From: an uncultured Alphaproteobacteria bacterium
GTDB taxonomy: Bacteria > Pseudomonadota > Alphaproteobacteria > HIMB59 > GCA-002718135
Direction of reading: 5' to 3'
DNA: 64,000 nt
Assembly (NCBI GenBank): GCA_902618015.1
Contig: CACMYX010000001.1
Coordinates: 186,001 to 250,000, forward strand
A model generated the notes under the pieces. The model was not told the origin of the DNA. It was given only the letters and a program-made list of their open reading frames with translations, and searched no databases. Made by a program: the position numbers and the translations under genes. This document shows positions 1 through 8,207 of this stretch, in pieces (the first letter of the stretch is position 1; the number at the start of each line of letters is the position of its first letter).

Positions 1-1632
1 TACCACTTCAAAACCACCGCCAATAGCAAGTCCTGATGGCGCAGCAATAAAAGGCTTATCTGCATATTTTATTGTTTTACACGTTTGTTGGAAATCAATT
101 ATAAATTTTTCAATTTTAGACCATTCATTATTTTTAGCAAATTCCATGACATAATTTAAATTTACACCAGCAGAAAATTGCATTGCATCATTAATCACAA
201 TTGTACTTTTATTATTTTGAGCAGCTTCTTTTAAAGCTAACATAGAGTCAGTATCTAAAGCGTTTGCCTTAGTAGTAAATTCAACAACCTGATATGATGA
301 AGCATTTTTAATATTAGCAGAAGGGTTCTCAAAAGTTTTTTGTAAATTTAACGATCTTAAATTATCAATACTTGAATCTAAATATCCAGGTCTTTTATTA
401 AATTCAAAAACTCCCTTTAGATCTTTAAAGAAGTTAATATCAGTATTTTGATCAATAAAATTTTTTGTATCAATATTTGAAAGCATTTCAAAAGGGCCAA
501 CAGTCCAGTTAAAACCTAATCTTAGTGCATCATCTATGTCTATATATTTTGATGACACATCAGGGATTAAATATGCAGCATACCTAATTACTTTTGTCAG
601 AATTGATTTTGCATATTCACCGTATTTGTCTTTTCTTTGAATGAGTTTATTAATGTCAATTTTATCTCCCATACCTAAATTAATTTTCTGACTTGGGTGA
701 TACTCGCCAGTTTCTAAATTAATTGCTTCAAGAATTTTTTTACCATCAGATTTATTCATTCTATAAAAACCACCCTTACCTTTTCTTCCTGTATACCCAG
801 TTTCAATAAGTTTTGTGACCAATGGAATTTCTTGAGCAACCTCGTGGAAAGGATCTTCTTTTGGGAGTTCTTTGATAAAACTTTTTAAAACATCAGCCAT
901 CAAATCGATACCAATTAAATCGTATAGCCCAAAAATTCCAGTCTTCGGGATACCCATTGGTCTTCCAAATACTGCATCAGCTTCTTCAATTGATATCTTC
1001 ATTTTAAAAGCTTCAGTCATAGCAACTTGCATTGCATAAACTCCAATTCTGTTTCCAATAAATCCTGGAGTGTCGTTACAAATAATTACACCTTTACCAA
1101 GTTTTTCATCACAAAATTGTTTTAATAAATTTATTTTTTCAATGTCATTAACTTTTTCAGTTACTATCTCGAGCAATGCCATATATCGAACTGGGTTAAA
1201 AAAATGGGTAATGCAAAAATTTTTTTTCATTTCATCTGACATATTTGCAGATAAGATTTTCAATGGAATTGTAGATGTATTAGATGAAATTATAGAATTG
1301 TTCTTTCTTGTAGTCTGAATTTTATCATAAATGTTATGTTTAATATCTATTCTCTCAACAACAGCCTCCACAACCCAATCAGCTTCCGCAACTTCATTAA
1401 AGTCGTCCTCAATATTTCCAACCTTAATTAATTCTGCTTTGTTTTTTTCTACTAAAAGTGGAGGTCGTGATTTTTTAATTCTTTCTTTAGCGTTTTCTGT
1501 AATTTGGTTTCTAGATCCTTCTTTTGAAGGTAAGTCTAGAAGTGTAACATCAATATTAGCATTTGCTATTTGGGCTGCGATTCCACTGCCCATAGTGCCA
1601 GATCCTATTACTACTACTTTTTTAATATTCAT
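1..1632 (-). CDS. 3-hydroxyacyl-CoA dehydrogenase / enoyl-CoA hydratase (partial at left edge)
   Basis: This is a fatty-acid beta-oxidation enzyme that oxidises 3-hydroxyacyl-CoA with NAD. The ATG at 1632 gives MNIKKVVVIGSGTMGSG, an N-terminal Rossmann dinucleotide-binding motif (GxGxMG). The dehydrogenase C-terminal domain follows, including NDTPGFIGNR near residue 200. After about residue 430 the sequence changes to an enoyl-CoA hydratase/crotonase-like domain, with GLAIGGGFE near the window edge. The domain order (dehydrogenase first, hydratase last) is that of FadN-type proteins, not FadB/FadJ. The frame is open for 544 codons and runs off position 1, so the C-terminus is missing. It is divergent from argH. 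Family assignment is secure; chain-length preference is unknown. Confidence 0.9.
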   Translation of the reverse strand, partial: MNIKKVVVIGSGTMGSGIAAQIANANIDVTLLDLPSKEGSRNQITENAKERIKKSRPPLLVEKNKAELIKVGNIEDDFNEVAEADWVVEAVVERIDIKHNIYDKIQTTRKNNSIISSNTSTIPLKILSANMSDEMKKNFCITHFFNPVRYMALLEIVTEKVNDIEKINLLKQFCDEKLGKGVIICNDTPGFIGNRIGVYAMQVAMTEAFKMKISIEEADAVFGRPMGIPKTGIFGLYDLIGIDLMADVLKSFIKELPKEDPFHEVAQEIPLVTKLIETGYTGRKGKGGFYRMNKSDGKKILEAINLETGEYHPSQKINLGMGDKIDINKLIQRKDKYGEYAKSILTKVIRYAAYLIPDVSSKYIDIDDALRLGFNWTVGPFEMLSNIDTKNFIDQNTDINFFKDLKGVFEFNKRPGYLDSSIDNLRSLNLQKTFENPSANIKNASSYQVVEFTTKANALDTDSMLALKEAAQNNKSTIVINDAMQFSAGVNLNYVMEFAKNNEWSKIEKFIIDFQQTCKTIKYADKPFIAAPSGLAIGGGFEVV

Positions 1633-1736
1633 GTGAGTTCTATAAAGATGAGCTTATATAAGAAAAATTTGCCCTATGAAAATAATTTAAGCATAAGGGT
1701 GGAAATTAATATAAATATCTCTTATAGGCGCGCAAA
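1633..1736. promoter_or_regulatory. Divergent intergenic region, hydroxyacyl-CoA dehydrogenase / argH
   Basis: This 104-base AT-rich gap must hold promoters for both divergent genes. An imperfect inverted repeat lies here: CCCTATG at 1672-1678 against CATAAGGG at 1692-1699, with one bulged base and a 13-nt loop. It could form a hairpin in the argH leader or serve as an operator. No clear -35/-10 pair was assigned. Confidence 0.3.
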
Positions 1737-3119
1737 ATGAAAAAAAATCCTTCAAGAAATGTCCATTTTTCAAAAGGACCTAGTGAGATTTTAGATGCAA
1801 TTAATACGTCTATAGATATCGATCAACGTCTGTATAAAGAAGATATAACTGGGTCAATAGCGCATGCTAGAATGCTCGGTAAACAAAAAATAATAAATAA
1901 AAAAGAACAAAGTGCAATAGTCTCTGGACTTAAAGCAATTGAAAGAGATATTGAAAAAAACAAGGTCGTATTTTCAAAAAAACTTGAAGATATTCATATG
2001 AACATTGAAAGTTTATTATTTAAGAAAATTGGAAAAATTGCAGGAAAGCTTCATACTGCAAGATCTAGAAATGATCAGGTAGTAACTGATTTAAAATTAT
2101 GGGTTAAAAAAGAATCTAAAATTTTAGATAGTGAACTAAAAAAATTTCAGAGAACTTTAATTAATATTGCAACAAAAAATACTGAAACAATTATGCCAGG
2201 TTACACTCATTTACAGATTGCTCAACCAATAACATTGGCTCATCATGTTTTAGCTTACGTTGAAATGATTGGTAGAGACAGAACAAGACTTGAAGATTGT
2301 TTATATCGTCTTAATGAAAACCCATTAGGTGCAGCTGCACTTGCAGGGACTTCTTTTCCTATTGATAGAAAATATACAACTAAAGAGTTGGGATTTAGAG
2401 AGCCAACAAAAAATGCTATGGACACTGTCTCAGATAGAGACTTTGTAATAGAATTTTTATTTGTTCTATCACTAATTGCTGTTCATTTATCAAAAATAGC
2501 AGAGGAAATAGTACTTTGGTCAAATCAACAATTTAATTTTATCAATTTACCAGATGATCTTTCAACTGGTAGTTCAATTATGCCTCAGAAAAAAAATCCA
2601 GATGGTGCAGAGCTTGTTAGAGGAAAAACAAGTATTATCATTAGTAATTTAAGTTCAATGCTTAATATTATTAAAGGGTTGCCACTTTCTTATAGTAAAG
2701 ACTTACAAGACGATAAACAAATAACATTCAATTCATACGACAATGTTTCTTTGTGTATAAAAGTTATGAATGAAATTTTATCAAAATCTACATTCAACAA
2801 AACTAGAATGAAAGAGTTGATTGATAATTCAAATGCAACCGCTACCGATTTGGCTAATTGGTTGGTTCAAGATCTTAGATATTCATTTAGAGATGCTTAT
2901 GTTGTTACAGGAAAGATTGTTTCTTATTGTTCAAAACAAGATAGAAATATAGATTCATTATCTCTTGGAGAATTAAAAAAATTTGACAAAAATATAACAG
3001 CTGACGCAAAAAAAGTGCTATCAACTACTAACAGTGTTAAATCAAAATCAAGTTTTGGGGGTACGGCTCCTGAAATTACTAAAAAAATGATAAAACTTGT
3101 TATAAAAAAATACTTATAA
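1737..3119 (+). CDS. argH: Argininosuccinate lyase
   Basis: Last step of arginine synthesis: argininosuccinate is split into arginine and fumarate in the cytoplasm. The 460-aa length is normal for the family. The fumarase/aspartase-superfamily signature GSSIMPQKKNPD lies near residues 278-290, carrying the catalytic serine loop. TARSRNDQV near residue 105 and GYTHLQIAQP near residue 154 are the other two conserved regions. The ATG start fits the alignment of the N-terminus. The stop overlaps the ATG of the next gene by one base (TAATG), so argH, the small lipoprotein and lysA very likely form one transcript. argH upstream of lysA is a common alphaproteobacterial arrangement. Confidence 0.97.
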   Translation: MKKNPSRNVHFSKGPSEILDAINTSIDIDQRLYKEDITGSIAHARMLGKQKIINKKEQSAIVSGLKAIERDIEKNKVVFSKKLEDIHMNIESLLFKKIGKIAGKLHTARSRNDQVVTDLKLWVKKESKILDSELKKFQRTLINIATKNTETIMPGYTHLQIAQPITLAHHVLAYVEMIGRDRTRLEDCLYRLNENPLGAAALAGTSFPIDRKYTTKELGFREPTKNAMDTVSDRDFVIEFLFVLSLIAVHLSKIAEEIVLWSNQQFNFINLPDDLSTGSSIMPQKKNPDGAELVRGKTSIIISNLSSMLNIIKGLPLSYSKDLQDDKQITFNSYDNVSLCIKVMNEILSKSTFNKTRMKELIDNSNATATDLANWLVQDLRYSFRDAYVVTGKIVSYCSKQDRNIDSLSLGELKKFDKNITADAKKVLSTTNSVKSKSSFGGTAPEITKKMIKLVIKKYL

Positions 3120-3304
3120 TGATCAGATTAATATTATTATCATTTTTGTTGTTTACTTTTGGCTGTGGTAAAGTTGGTCCTTTAAGTTTACCAGAAGATC
3201 AAGTAGACAAATCGGTAATTACATATCCATGTGATGAAGCCTGTTTAGAGAAATTAGAAGAAGAGAAAAAACGTCAACAATCCGTTATTATAAACACTGA
3301 ATAA
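3119..3304 (+). CDS. Small LptM/YifL-like lipoprotein
   Basis: A 61-aa protein with a short basic N-terminus, a hydrophobic stretch (residues 4-14) and a cysteine at position 16 followed by GKVGPL. The CGxxGPL context is typical of the small lipoprotein family known as LptM (YifL) in enterobacteria, where it assists maturation of the LptD LPS translocon. The lipobox is loose (T-F-G before the Cys), so lipidation is likely but not certain. The mature part contains a CDEAC pair near residues 38-42 and a charged helix. It sits translationally coupled between argH and lysA, the usual place for this lipoprotein in alphaproteobacteria. Confidence 0.75.
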   Translation: MIRLILLSFLLFTFGCGKVGPLSLPEDQVDKSVITYPCDEACLEKLEEEKKRQQSVIINTE

Positions 3305-4546
3305 ATGCTCACTTATAAAAATAATGACCCGTATATTGAGGGTACTTCTCTATATGACTTAGTTAAAGTTTGTCAGACACCTTTTTATGTGTATTCACAA
3401 CAAAAAATTATTAATCAAGTTAATAAAACTAAAGAAATTTTAGGTAACAATATTTTTTATTCAATTAAGTCTAATTCAAATCAAGCTATTTTGAAATTAA
3501 TGAACTCGTTAGATATTGGAGCAGATGTAGTGTCAGTTGGTGAATTAAAAAGAGCTTTGGAAGCTGGTTTCGATCCAAATAAAATAATTTTTGAAGGTGT
3601 TGGAAAATCTGATCAAGACTTACTCTATGCTATACATAAAAATATACGTTTAATTAATACTGAATCTTTAGAAGAAATAAAACTTCTCGATAATTTAGCA
3701 AATGAAAAAAATAAAATCGTTGATATTGGTGTTAGACTTAATCCAGATGTTGATGGTGAAACTTTAAGTAAAATTTCAACAGGAAAAAAAACTGATAAGT
3801 TTGGTATAGAATTCGATAACATAGATAAAATTATCAAGTTAGTTAAAAGTTGCAAAAGTTTAAATTTAATTGGTATTAGTTGTCATATTGGAAGTCAAGT
3901 TAGTAAAAATGAGGCCTATAAAAATACATTTTCTCAAATGAAAATGGCTGCAGATAAATTTATTGAATCAGGCATTAATATTAAACATGTAGATTTGGGA
4001 GGAGGTTTTCATGTTAAATATAAAGACTCTGATCCTGACTTTAATATCAAGAAGGTAAAAGAAGAGCTTGATAATTGTTTTACGCAAACAAACTATGAAT
4101 TATCGTTTGAGCCTGGTCGATATTTAATTGCTGAGGCTGGAGTTACAGTTACTTCAATTCTTACAATTAAGAATAATGGAGGTATAAATTATTTAATTGT
4201 TGATGCTGGTATGAATACATTGATACGTCCAGCGATGTACGGTGCACATCATGAAATATCAGCGATAAATGTAAACTCAGAGGAATTTATGGATTATGCT
4301 ATTGCTGGTCCTATTTGTGAAAGTTCAGATGTTTTTTTAAAAAATATTAAATTGGCTAAACAAAAAATTGGCAATCTACTAGTTATAAAAAATACAGGAG
4401 CCTATGGAAAAGTAATGTCTTCAAATTATAACTCTAGACCACTGCCTTCTGAAATTTTAGTACACAATGATAATTATGCAATTATTTATTCTCCAGAGAA
4501 AATTGAGAAAACAATTGAAGCTGATATTATTCCTAGCTGGTTGTAA
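3305..4546 (+). CDS. lysA: Diaminopimelate decarboxylase
   Basis: Final step of lysine synthesis: meso-diaminopimelate is decarboxylated to L-lysine using PLP. The 413 aa have the fold-type III alanine-racemase-like barrel with the PLP lysine in YSIKSNSN (about K55), HIGSQ near residue 194, a glycine-rich phosphate-binding loop GGGFHV near 231 and EPGRY near 268. The catalytic cysteine comes from the dimer partner in CESSD near 338. The ATG follows the lipoprotein stop with no gap. The stop abuts the stop of the convergent zinc-ribbon gene (4546/4547) with no intergenic base. Confidence 0.97.
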   Translation: MLTYKNNDPYIEGTSLYDLVKVCQTPFYVYSQQKIINQVNKTKEILGNNIFYSIKSNSNQAILKLMNSLDIGADVVSVGELKRALEAGFDPNKIIFEGVGKSDQDLLYAIHKNIRLINTESLEEIKLLDNLANEKNKIVDIGVRLNPDVDGETLSKISTGKKTDKFGIEFDNIDKIIKLVKSCKSLNLIGISCHIGSQVSKNEAYKNTFSQMKMAADKFIESGINIKHVDLGGGFHVKYKDSDPDFNIKKVKEELDNCFTQTNYELSFEPGRYLIAEAGVTVTSILTIKNNGGINYLIVDAGMNTLIRPAMYGAHHEISAINVNSEEFMDYAIAGPICESSDVFLKNIKLAKQKIGNLLVIKNTGAYGKVMSSNYNSRPLPSEILVHNDNYAIIYSPEKIEKTIEADIIPSWL

Positions 4547-4990
4547 CTAATTTAAAGTATTGTGTATAATTTTAGCTAAGTCTGAAATTATCAAATTTAA
4601 ATTAAAGAAGAATTCCCTAATATAGAAATCAATAATAATAAAAGTATTTACACCGTAGGATCGATAAATCCATATTGCTAAAATTACAACTAAAGCTAGA
4701 ATAATTACTATAGTTGAATTAATAACACTTGGTTTTTCTTGTCTTACAACTGTACTTGGTAAATTTCTGACTGGACCTTTTGCTAATTTTTCTTTTTGTT
4801 TATTATTATTTAAATTTTGATCTAATTCTTCTTTTTTTGTAGACGGGACTGATGATGTAATGTCAGTATCATCCAATTCTTGAAACCATTGATGATTACA
4901 ATTTGCGCATTCAACCATTCTACCATTTGGTTTAAGATCTGCAGAATTTACTAAATACTTGAATTCACAATTAGAGCAAACAATGAACAT
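4547..4990 (-). CDS. Zinc-ribbon (MJ0042-type) membrane protein
   Basis: A 147-aa protein. The N-terminus carries two CxxC pairs, C5-x2-C8 and C28-x2-C31, which match the MJ0042-type zinc ribbon found at the start of many alphaproteobacterial membrane proteins. A linker rich in Asn, Lys and Gln follows. One strong transmembrane helix spans about residues 92-112, leaving a short hydrophobic C-terminal tail. Function is unknown; a membrane-anchored regulatory or assembly role is a guess. In many relatives this family is encoded next to ftsE-ftsX, but here the neighbour across a 50-base divergent gap is plsC and no ftsEX is present. Confidence 0.75.
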   Translation of the reverse strand: MFIVCSNCEFKYLVNSADLKPNGRMVECANCNHQWFQELDDTDITSSVPSTKKEELDQNLNNNKQKEKLAKGPVRNLPSTVVRQEKPSVINSTIVIILALVVILAIWIYRSYGVNTFIIIDFYIREFFFNLNLIISDLAKIIHNTLN

Positions 4991-5040
4991 AAATTATATA
5001 TAGATCAGTCAGGCTAGTATATAAAACAAAATCATTAAGT

Positions 5041-5748
5041 ATGTTAATTTTAAAAAGTATAATATTTTATATTTCCTTGGTTATATGGACTGTGTTGATG
5101 GGTATTTTATGTTTACCTTTTCTCTTATTACCAAGTTATTTACTTAAATATCCAACGAAACTTTGGATACGTGTTATTTTTGTTTTTCTTAATCTTATAT
5201 GTAATATTAAACATAAAATTGAGGGTTTAGAAAATATTCCAAATGAAAGTGTCTTAATTGCATCTAAACATCAGTCCGCTTTTGAGACACTCGCACTCTA
5301 TTACTATTTAAAAGATTGTTTCTTTGTCCATAAAAGAGAGCTTTTCTTTATACCAATTTTTGGACAATATTTATTCAAGTCTAATATGGTTGCGATTAAT
5401 AGAAATGGTGGAACAAAAGCTATGAGAGATATGTTACAAAAAGTTCAATCAAAATTATCTTTTGGATCTTCAATTATTATTTTCCCCGAAGGAACAAGAA
5501 AACTGCCTGGTAGTAAACCTGATTATAAGACAGGTTTTATTGGAATTTATAATCATACAAAAAGAAAAATCCTTCCTGTAGCTTTAAATTCAGGTTTATG
5601 TTGGCCAAAACAATCATGGGTATTAGAAAAAGGATTAATTACTATAAAATTTTTACCGACAATTGATGAAGGTTTAGATAAAAAAGTTTTATTAAACGAA
5701 GTTCAAAATAGAATAGAAACTGCTTCAAATTTATTATTGGATAACTAG
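5041..5748 (+). CDS. plsC: 1-acyl-sn-glycerol-3-phosphate acyltransferase
   Basis: Adds the second acyl chain to lysophosphatidate in phospholipid synthesis at the inner membrane. The 235-aa protein begins with a membrane helix (about residues 3-30). Acyltransferase motif I reads KHQSAFET with the catalytic histidine at about 77; it has H-x4-E where most relatives have H-x4-D. Motif III is FPEGTRK near residues 148-154. The last 4 bases overlap the 3' end of the convergent tyrA gene. Substrate range cannot be read from sequence, so another lysophospholipid acyltransferase role is possible. Confidence 0.88.
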   Translation: MLILKSIIFYISLVIWTVLMGILCLPFLLLPSYLLKYPTKLWIRVIFVFLNLICNIKHKIEGLENIPNESVLIASKHQSAFETLALYYYLKDCFFVHKRELFFIPIFGQYLFKSNMVAINRNGGTKAMRDMLQKVQSKLSFGSSIIIFPEGTRKLPGSKPDYKTGFIGIYNHTKRKILPVALNSGLCWPKQSWVLEKGLITIKFLPTIDEGLDKKVLLNEVQNRIETASNLLLDN

Positions 5749-6656
5749 TTCTTTTCTGTGGGATCAAAAGTTCCTGCTTGACCAATCTCTTCAATAATTT
5801 TTCTAATTTCTTTTGATTTTATAAATTTTTCTTCCAAATATTTTAAATCATTATTTCTTATCGCTTTTTGATAAGTAAGTAGATCTTCACTGAAACGACC
5901 AAGCATTTCTAAAACGGCTTCTTTATTTTTTTCATAAACATCACGCCACATTACTGGATCACTACCTGCCAATCTTGTGAAATCTCTAAAACCTGCAGCT
6001 GAATATTTAATTACTTCATCTTTCATTTGAGATTCAAGCTCTGTTGCAGTTCCTACGACAGAATATGCAATGAGTTGTGGAATATGAGATGTCATAGCTA
6101 GTACTCTGTCATGACGTTTAGGTTCCATGATTTCTATATTCATTCCGAATGACTCCCAAATATCTGAAACTGATCTTGTTATCTCACTCTGAGTTTCTGT
6201 TGGGGTCAAAATACAATACCTATTCTCAAACAGCTTTGCGAAACCAAATTCTGGTCCACTTTTCTCTAATCCAGCAATAGGGTGGGCAGGAACAAATAAA
6301 ATTTTTTTATTATTAATTGATTCTTTAAAATCTTCTATAACACTTACTTTTGTTGAACCAACATCTGTTACTAGTGTTGTTTCATTAACATAGTTATTCA
6401 ATTGCTTAAATATATCCCTATATGAACTCAAAGGCGTACAAATAAAAATAATATCAAATTGTTGATTATATTTATTTAAATTACTCTCTATTACATCCAC
6501 AAGATTTAAATTTTTTGAAATATTTATTACCTCACTGTCCTTATCAATAGCAAAAATTTTTTTTGATAATTGTTTTTCCTTCAGAGCCCTTGCTATGGAT
6601 GATCCAATTAATCCCATACCAATGACCAGAGCTGAATCATAAGTTATTTTAGACAT
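5745..6656 (-). CDS. tyrA: Prephenate/arogenate dehydrogenase
   Basis: Oxidative decarboxylation of prephenate (or arogenate) in tyrosine synthesis. The 303-aa protein opens with an NAD(P) Rossmann motif, VIGMGLIGSSIA (residues 10-21). HPIAGLEKSGP near residue 124 is the conserved active-site segment of the TyrA family, and the all-helical C-terminal dimerisation domain contains AAGFRDFTRLAGSDPVMW near 220. There is no fused chorismate mutase or ACT domain. The start overlaps the end of the upstream chorismate mutase-aminotransferase gene by 8 bases, so the two are co-translated. Arogenate versus prephenate specificity is not determined. Confidence 0.93.
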   Translation of the reverse strand: MSKITYDSALVIGMGLIGSSIARALKEKQLSKKIFAIDKDSEVINISKNLNLVDVIESNLNKYNQQFDIIFICTPLSSYRDIFKQLNNYVNETTLVTDVGSTKVSVIEDFKESINNKKILFVPAHPIAGLEKSGPEFGFAKLFENRYCILTPTETQSEITRSVSDIWESFGMNIEIMEPKRHDRVLAMTSHIPQLIAYSVVGTATELESQMKDEVIKYSAAGFRDFTRLAGSDPVMWRDVYEKNKEAVLEMLGRFSEDLLTYQKAIRNNDLKYLEEKFIKSKEIRKIIEEIGQAGTFDPTEKN

Positions 6657-7998
6657 TAAATTTCTTCAAACTTTCAACTGTCAAATTCATTTCTTCTTTT
6701 GTACCAATACTAATTCTCAAAAAATTGGGTAAATTATAACTATTTAAACGCCTTATAATAATGCCATCATTCATAAGATGATTACTAATTTTCTCAGCTT
6801 CTTCTTCTGAAGTTTCAATTAAAGTAAAATTACCTTCAGTTTGTCTGGTTTTAATATTTAGAAGTTTGAGCTCTTTTTCAAACCAATCTTTAATTTCAGA
6901 ATTTAATTTAACAGAGTTTTCAATATGTTCTTTATCCTCCAAAGCTTTAATTGCAAGAGACTGTGAAATAGTTGTCGTATTAAAAGGAGGTTTTATTTTA
7001 TTAATTATATCAGCTATTTTTTGACTGGTATAACACCAGCCCACTCTTAAAGCTGCAAGTCCATATGTTTTTGAAAATGTTCTTGTTAAAATAATATTCT
7101 CATATTCATCCGTTAAACTAAATCCTTTATCATAATCGTCTTTTTGCACATATTCGACATATGCCCCGTCTATAACAACTATAATATTTTTAGAAATACT
7201 ATTCATTAATTTAACAAGTTGGTCTCTAGACAAATAAGTTCCAGTTGGATTATTGGGTGATGCAATATAAATTACTTTAGTAGCGTCATTTGTTTGATCT
7301 ATGAGATTTTCAATATTTAAATTGAAATTTATATCTTCCATAATTTTTTTTGGAACTGCACCAACAACTTTACTCACAATTGAATACATCTCAAAGCCGT
7401 GGTTTGCATGGAGAATTTCATCACCATCTTGACAAAATGCCAAAGCTGCAAATAATAAAACTTCATCTGAACCAGAGCCAAGAATAATTCTATTACTATC
7501 AATAGAAAAATGTTTAGCTATTGCTTCTCTTAATGATGATCCATCAATTTCTGGGTATCTATGTAAATCATGATTAATATTTTTTGTTTCTAACAATTCA
7601 ATTGCTTTCGGTGAAGCACCATAGGGATTTTCATTTGAAGAAAGTTTGATAACTCTTTTATTGTTATTTAATTTTGCCTTACCACCTTTATAAACATTAA
7701 TGTTTTCTATAGATCTTTTTGATTGAATATTTTCTTTAGTTAACTTCTGAAGTTTTTCAGAAGATTGAAAAATTTCTCTCCAAAGTCTAACAATAGTATC
7801 TTTTGGATAAGATCCTGTAAATTTAGAGCTTAATCTGTCGAGAATTTTTTGTTCTCTATCTAGATCAACAACTGAATTGTCTTTTTTGTGTTTTCCTATT
7901 TCTAAAACAATTTTAGATCGATTAGATAATAAAGATAAAATCTCATCATCAATGTTATTAATTTTGCTTCTTAAATTGTCTAATTCTTTATTTTTCAT
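6649..7998 (-). CDS. Chorismate mutase - HisC-family aminotransferase fusion
   Basis: Two enzymes in one 449-aa chain. Residues 1-90 are an AroQ-type chorismate mutase with the catalytic pattern intact: R10 in LRSKIN, R27 in SNRSK, K38/K39 and R48-E49 in LDREQK. The rest is a fold-type I PLP aminotransferase of the histidinol-phosphate/aromatic group: SSNENPYGASP at its start, SPNNPTGTYL in the middle and the PLP lysine in TRTFSKTYGLAALRVGW. The fusion would convert chorismate to prephenate and perform a transamination. Coupling to tyrA argues for an aromatic rather than only a histidine role. The ATG at 7998 was chosen because the mutase fold starts there; an in-frame ATG at 8040 would add 14 unconserved residues. 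Confidence 0.88.
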   Translation of the reverse strand: MKNKELDNLRSKINNIDDEILSLLSNRSKIVLEIGKHKKDNSVVDLDREQKILDRLSSKFTGSYPKDTIVRLWREIFQSSEKLQKLTKENIQSKRSIENINVYKGGKAKLNNNKRVIKLSSNENPYGASPKAIELLETKNINHDLHRYPEIDGSSLREAIAKHFSIDSNRIILGSGSDEVLLFAALAFCQDGDEILHANHGFEMYSIVSKVVGAVPKKIMEDINFNLNIENLIDQTNDATKVIYIASPNNPTGTYLSRDQLVKLMNSISKNIIVVIDGAYVEYVQKDDYDKGFSLTDEYENIILTRTFSKTYGLAALRVGWCYTSQKIADIINKIKPPFNTTTISQSLAIKALEDKEHIENSVKLNSEIKDWFEKELKLLNIKTRQTEGNFTLIETSEEEAEKISNHLMNDGIIIRRLNSYNLPNFLRISIGTKEEMNLTVESLKKFNV

Positions 7999-8107
7999 AA
8001 TTTTGGACGTTTCTTTACAAACTATCTTACGATAAATCAAAATAAAGTAGTATTTAATTTAAAAAATGACGATTTATTGACTTAGAAAGATATATAAATA
8101 TAAGACC

Positions 8108-8162
8108 GATTATCACCGATTTGAGACAGCTTGCGGGTGGAGCAATAATCAGCTAAAGCGTT
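8108..8162 (+). promoter_or_regulatory. SAM-II riboswitch (metX leader)
   Basis: The leader of metX matches the SAM-II aptamer layout. P1 pairs TCACC (8113-8117) with GGTGG (8136-8140). Its loop holds the conserved GATTTGA and GCTTGC segments. The 3' part AATAATCAGCTAAAGC ends in the GCTAAA motif, and AAGC at 8156-8159 pairs back with GCTT at 8129-8132 to form the P2 pseudoknot. SAM-II elements are known upstream of methionine genes in Alphaproteobacteria and repress translation when SAM binds. Assignment is by motif memory; a covariance-model search against RF00521 would confirm it. Confidence 0.78.
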
Positions 8163-8198
8163 TACACTCCTCCTTCATTCTTTCAAATAGTGTTAAAC
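8160..8198 (+). promoter_or_regulatory. Hairpin between SAM-II aptamer and metX start
   Basis: GTTTACACT (8160-8168) can pair with AGTGTTAAAC (8189-8198) with one bulged T and a pyrimidine-rich loop. It lies directly between the aptamer pseudoknot and the metX ATG at 8208 and has no U-tract after it. It is therefore more likely part of a translational expression platform than a terminator. The ribosome-binding sequence ahead of the ATG is weak (AAAAAGA). Confidence 0.5.
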
Positions 8199-8207
8199 TA
8201 AAAAGAT

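Noticed and set aside
1070..1636. Plus-strand frames opposite the hydroxyacyl-CoA dehydrogenase
   Set aside because: The minus strand encodes an uninterrupted dehydrogenase with clear motifs through this region, so these are antisense artefacts.
7999..8040. Longer start for the chorismate mutase fusion at 8040
   Set aside because: The extra 14 residues are unconserved and the ATG at 7998 begins directly before the first mutase helix.
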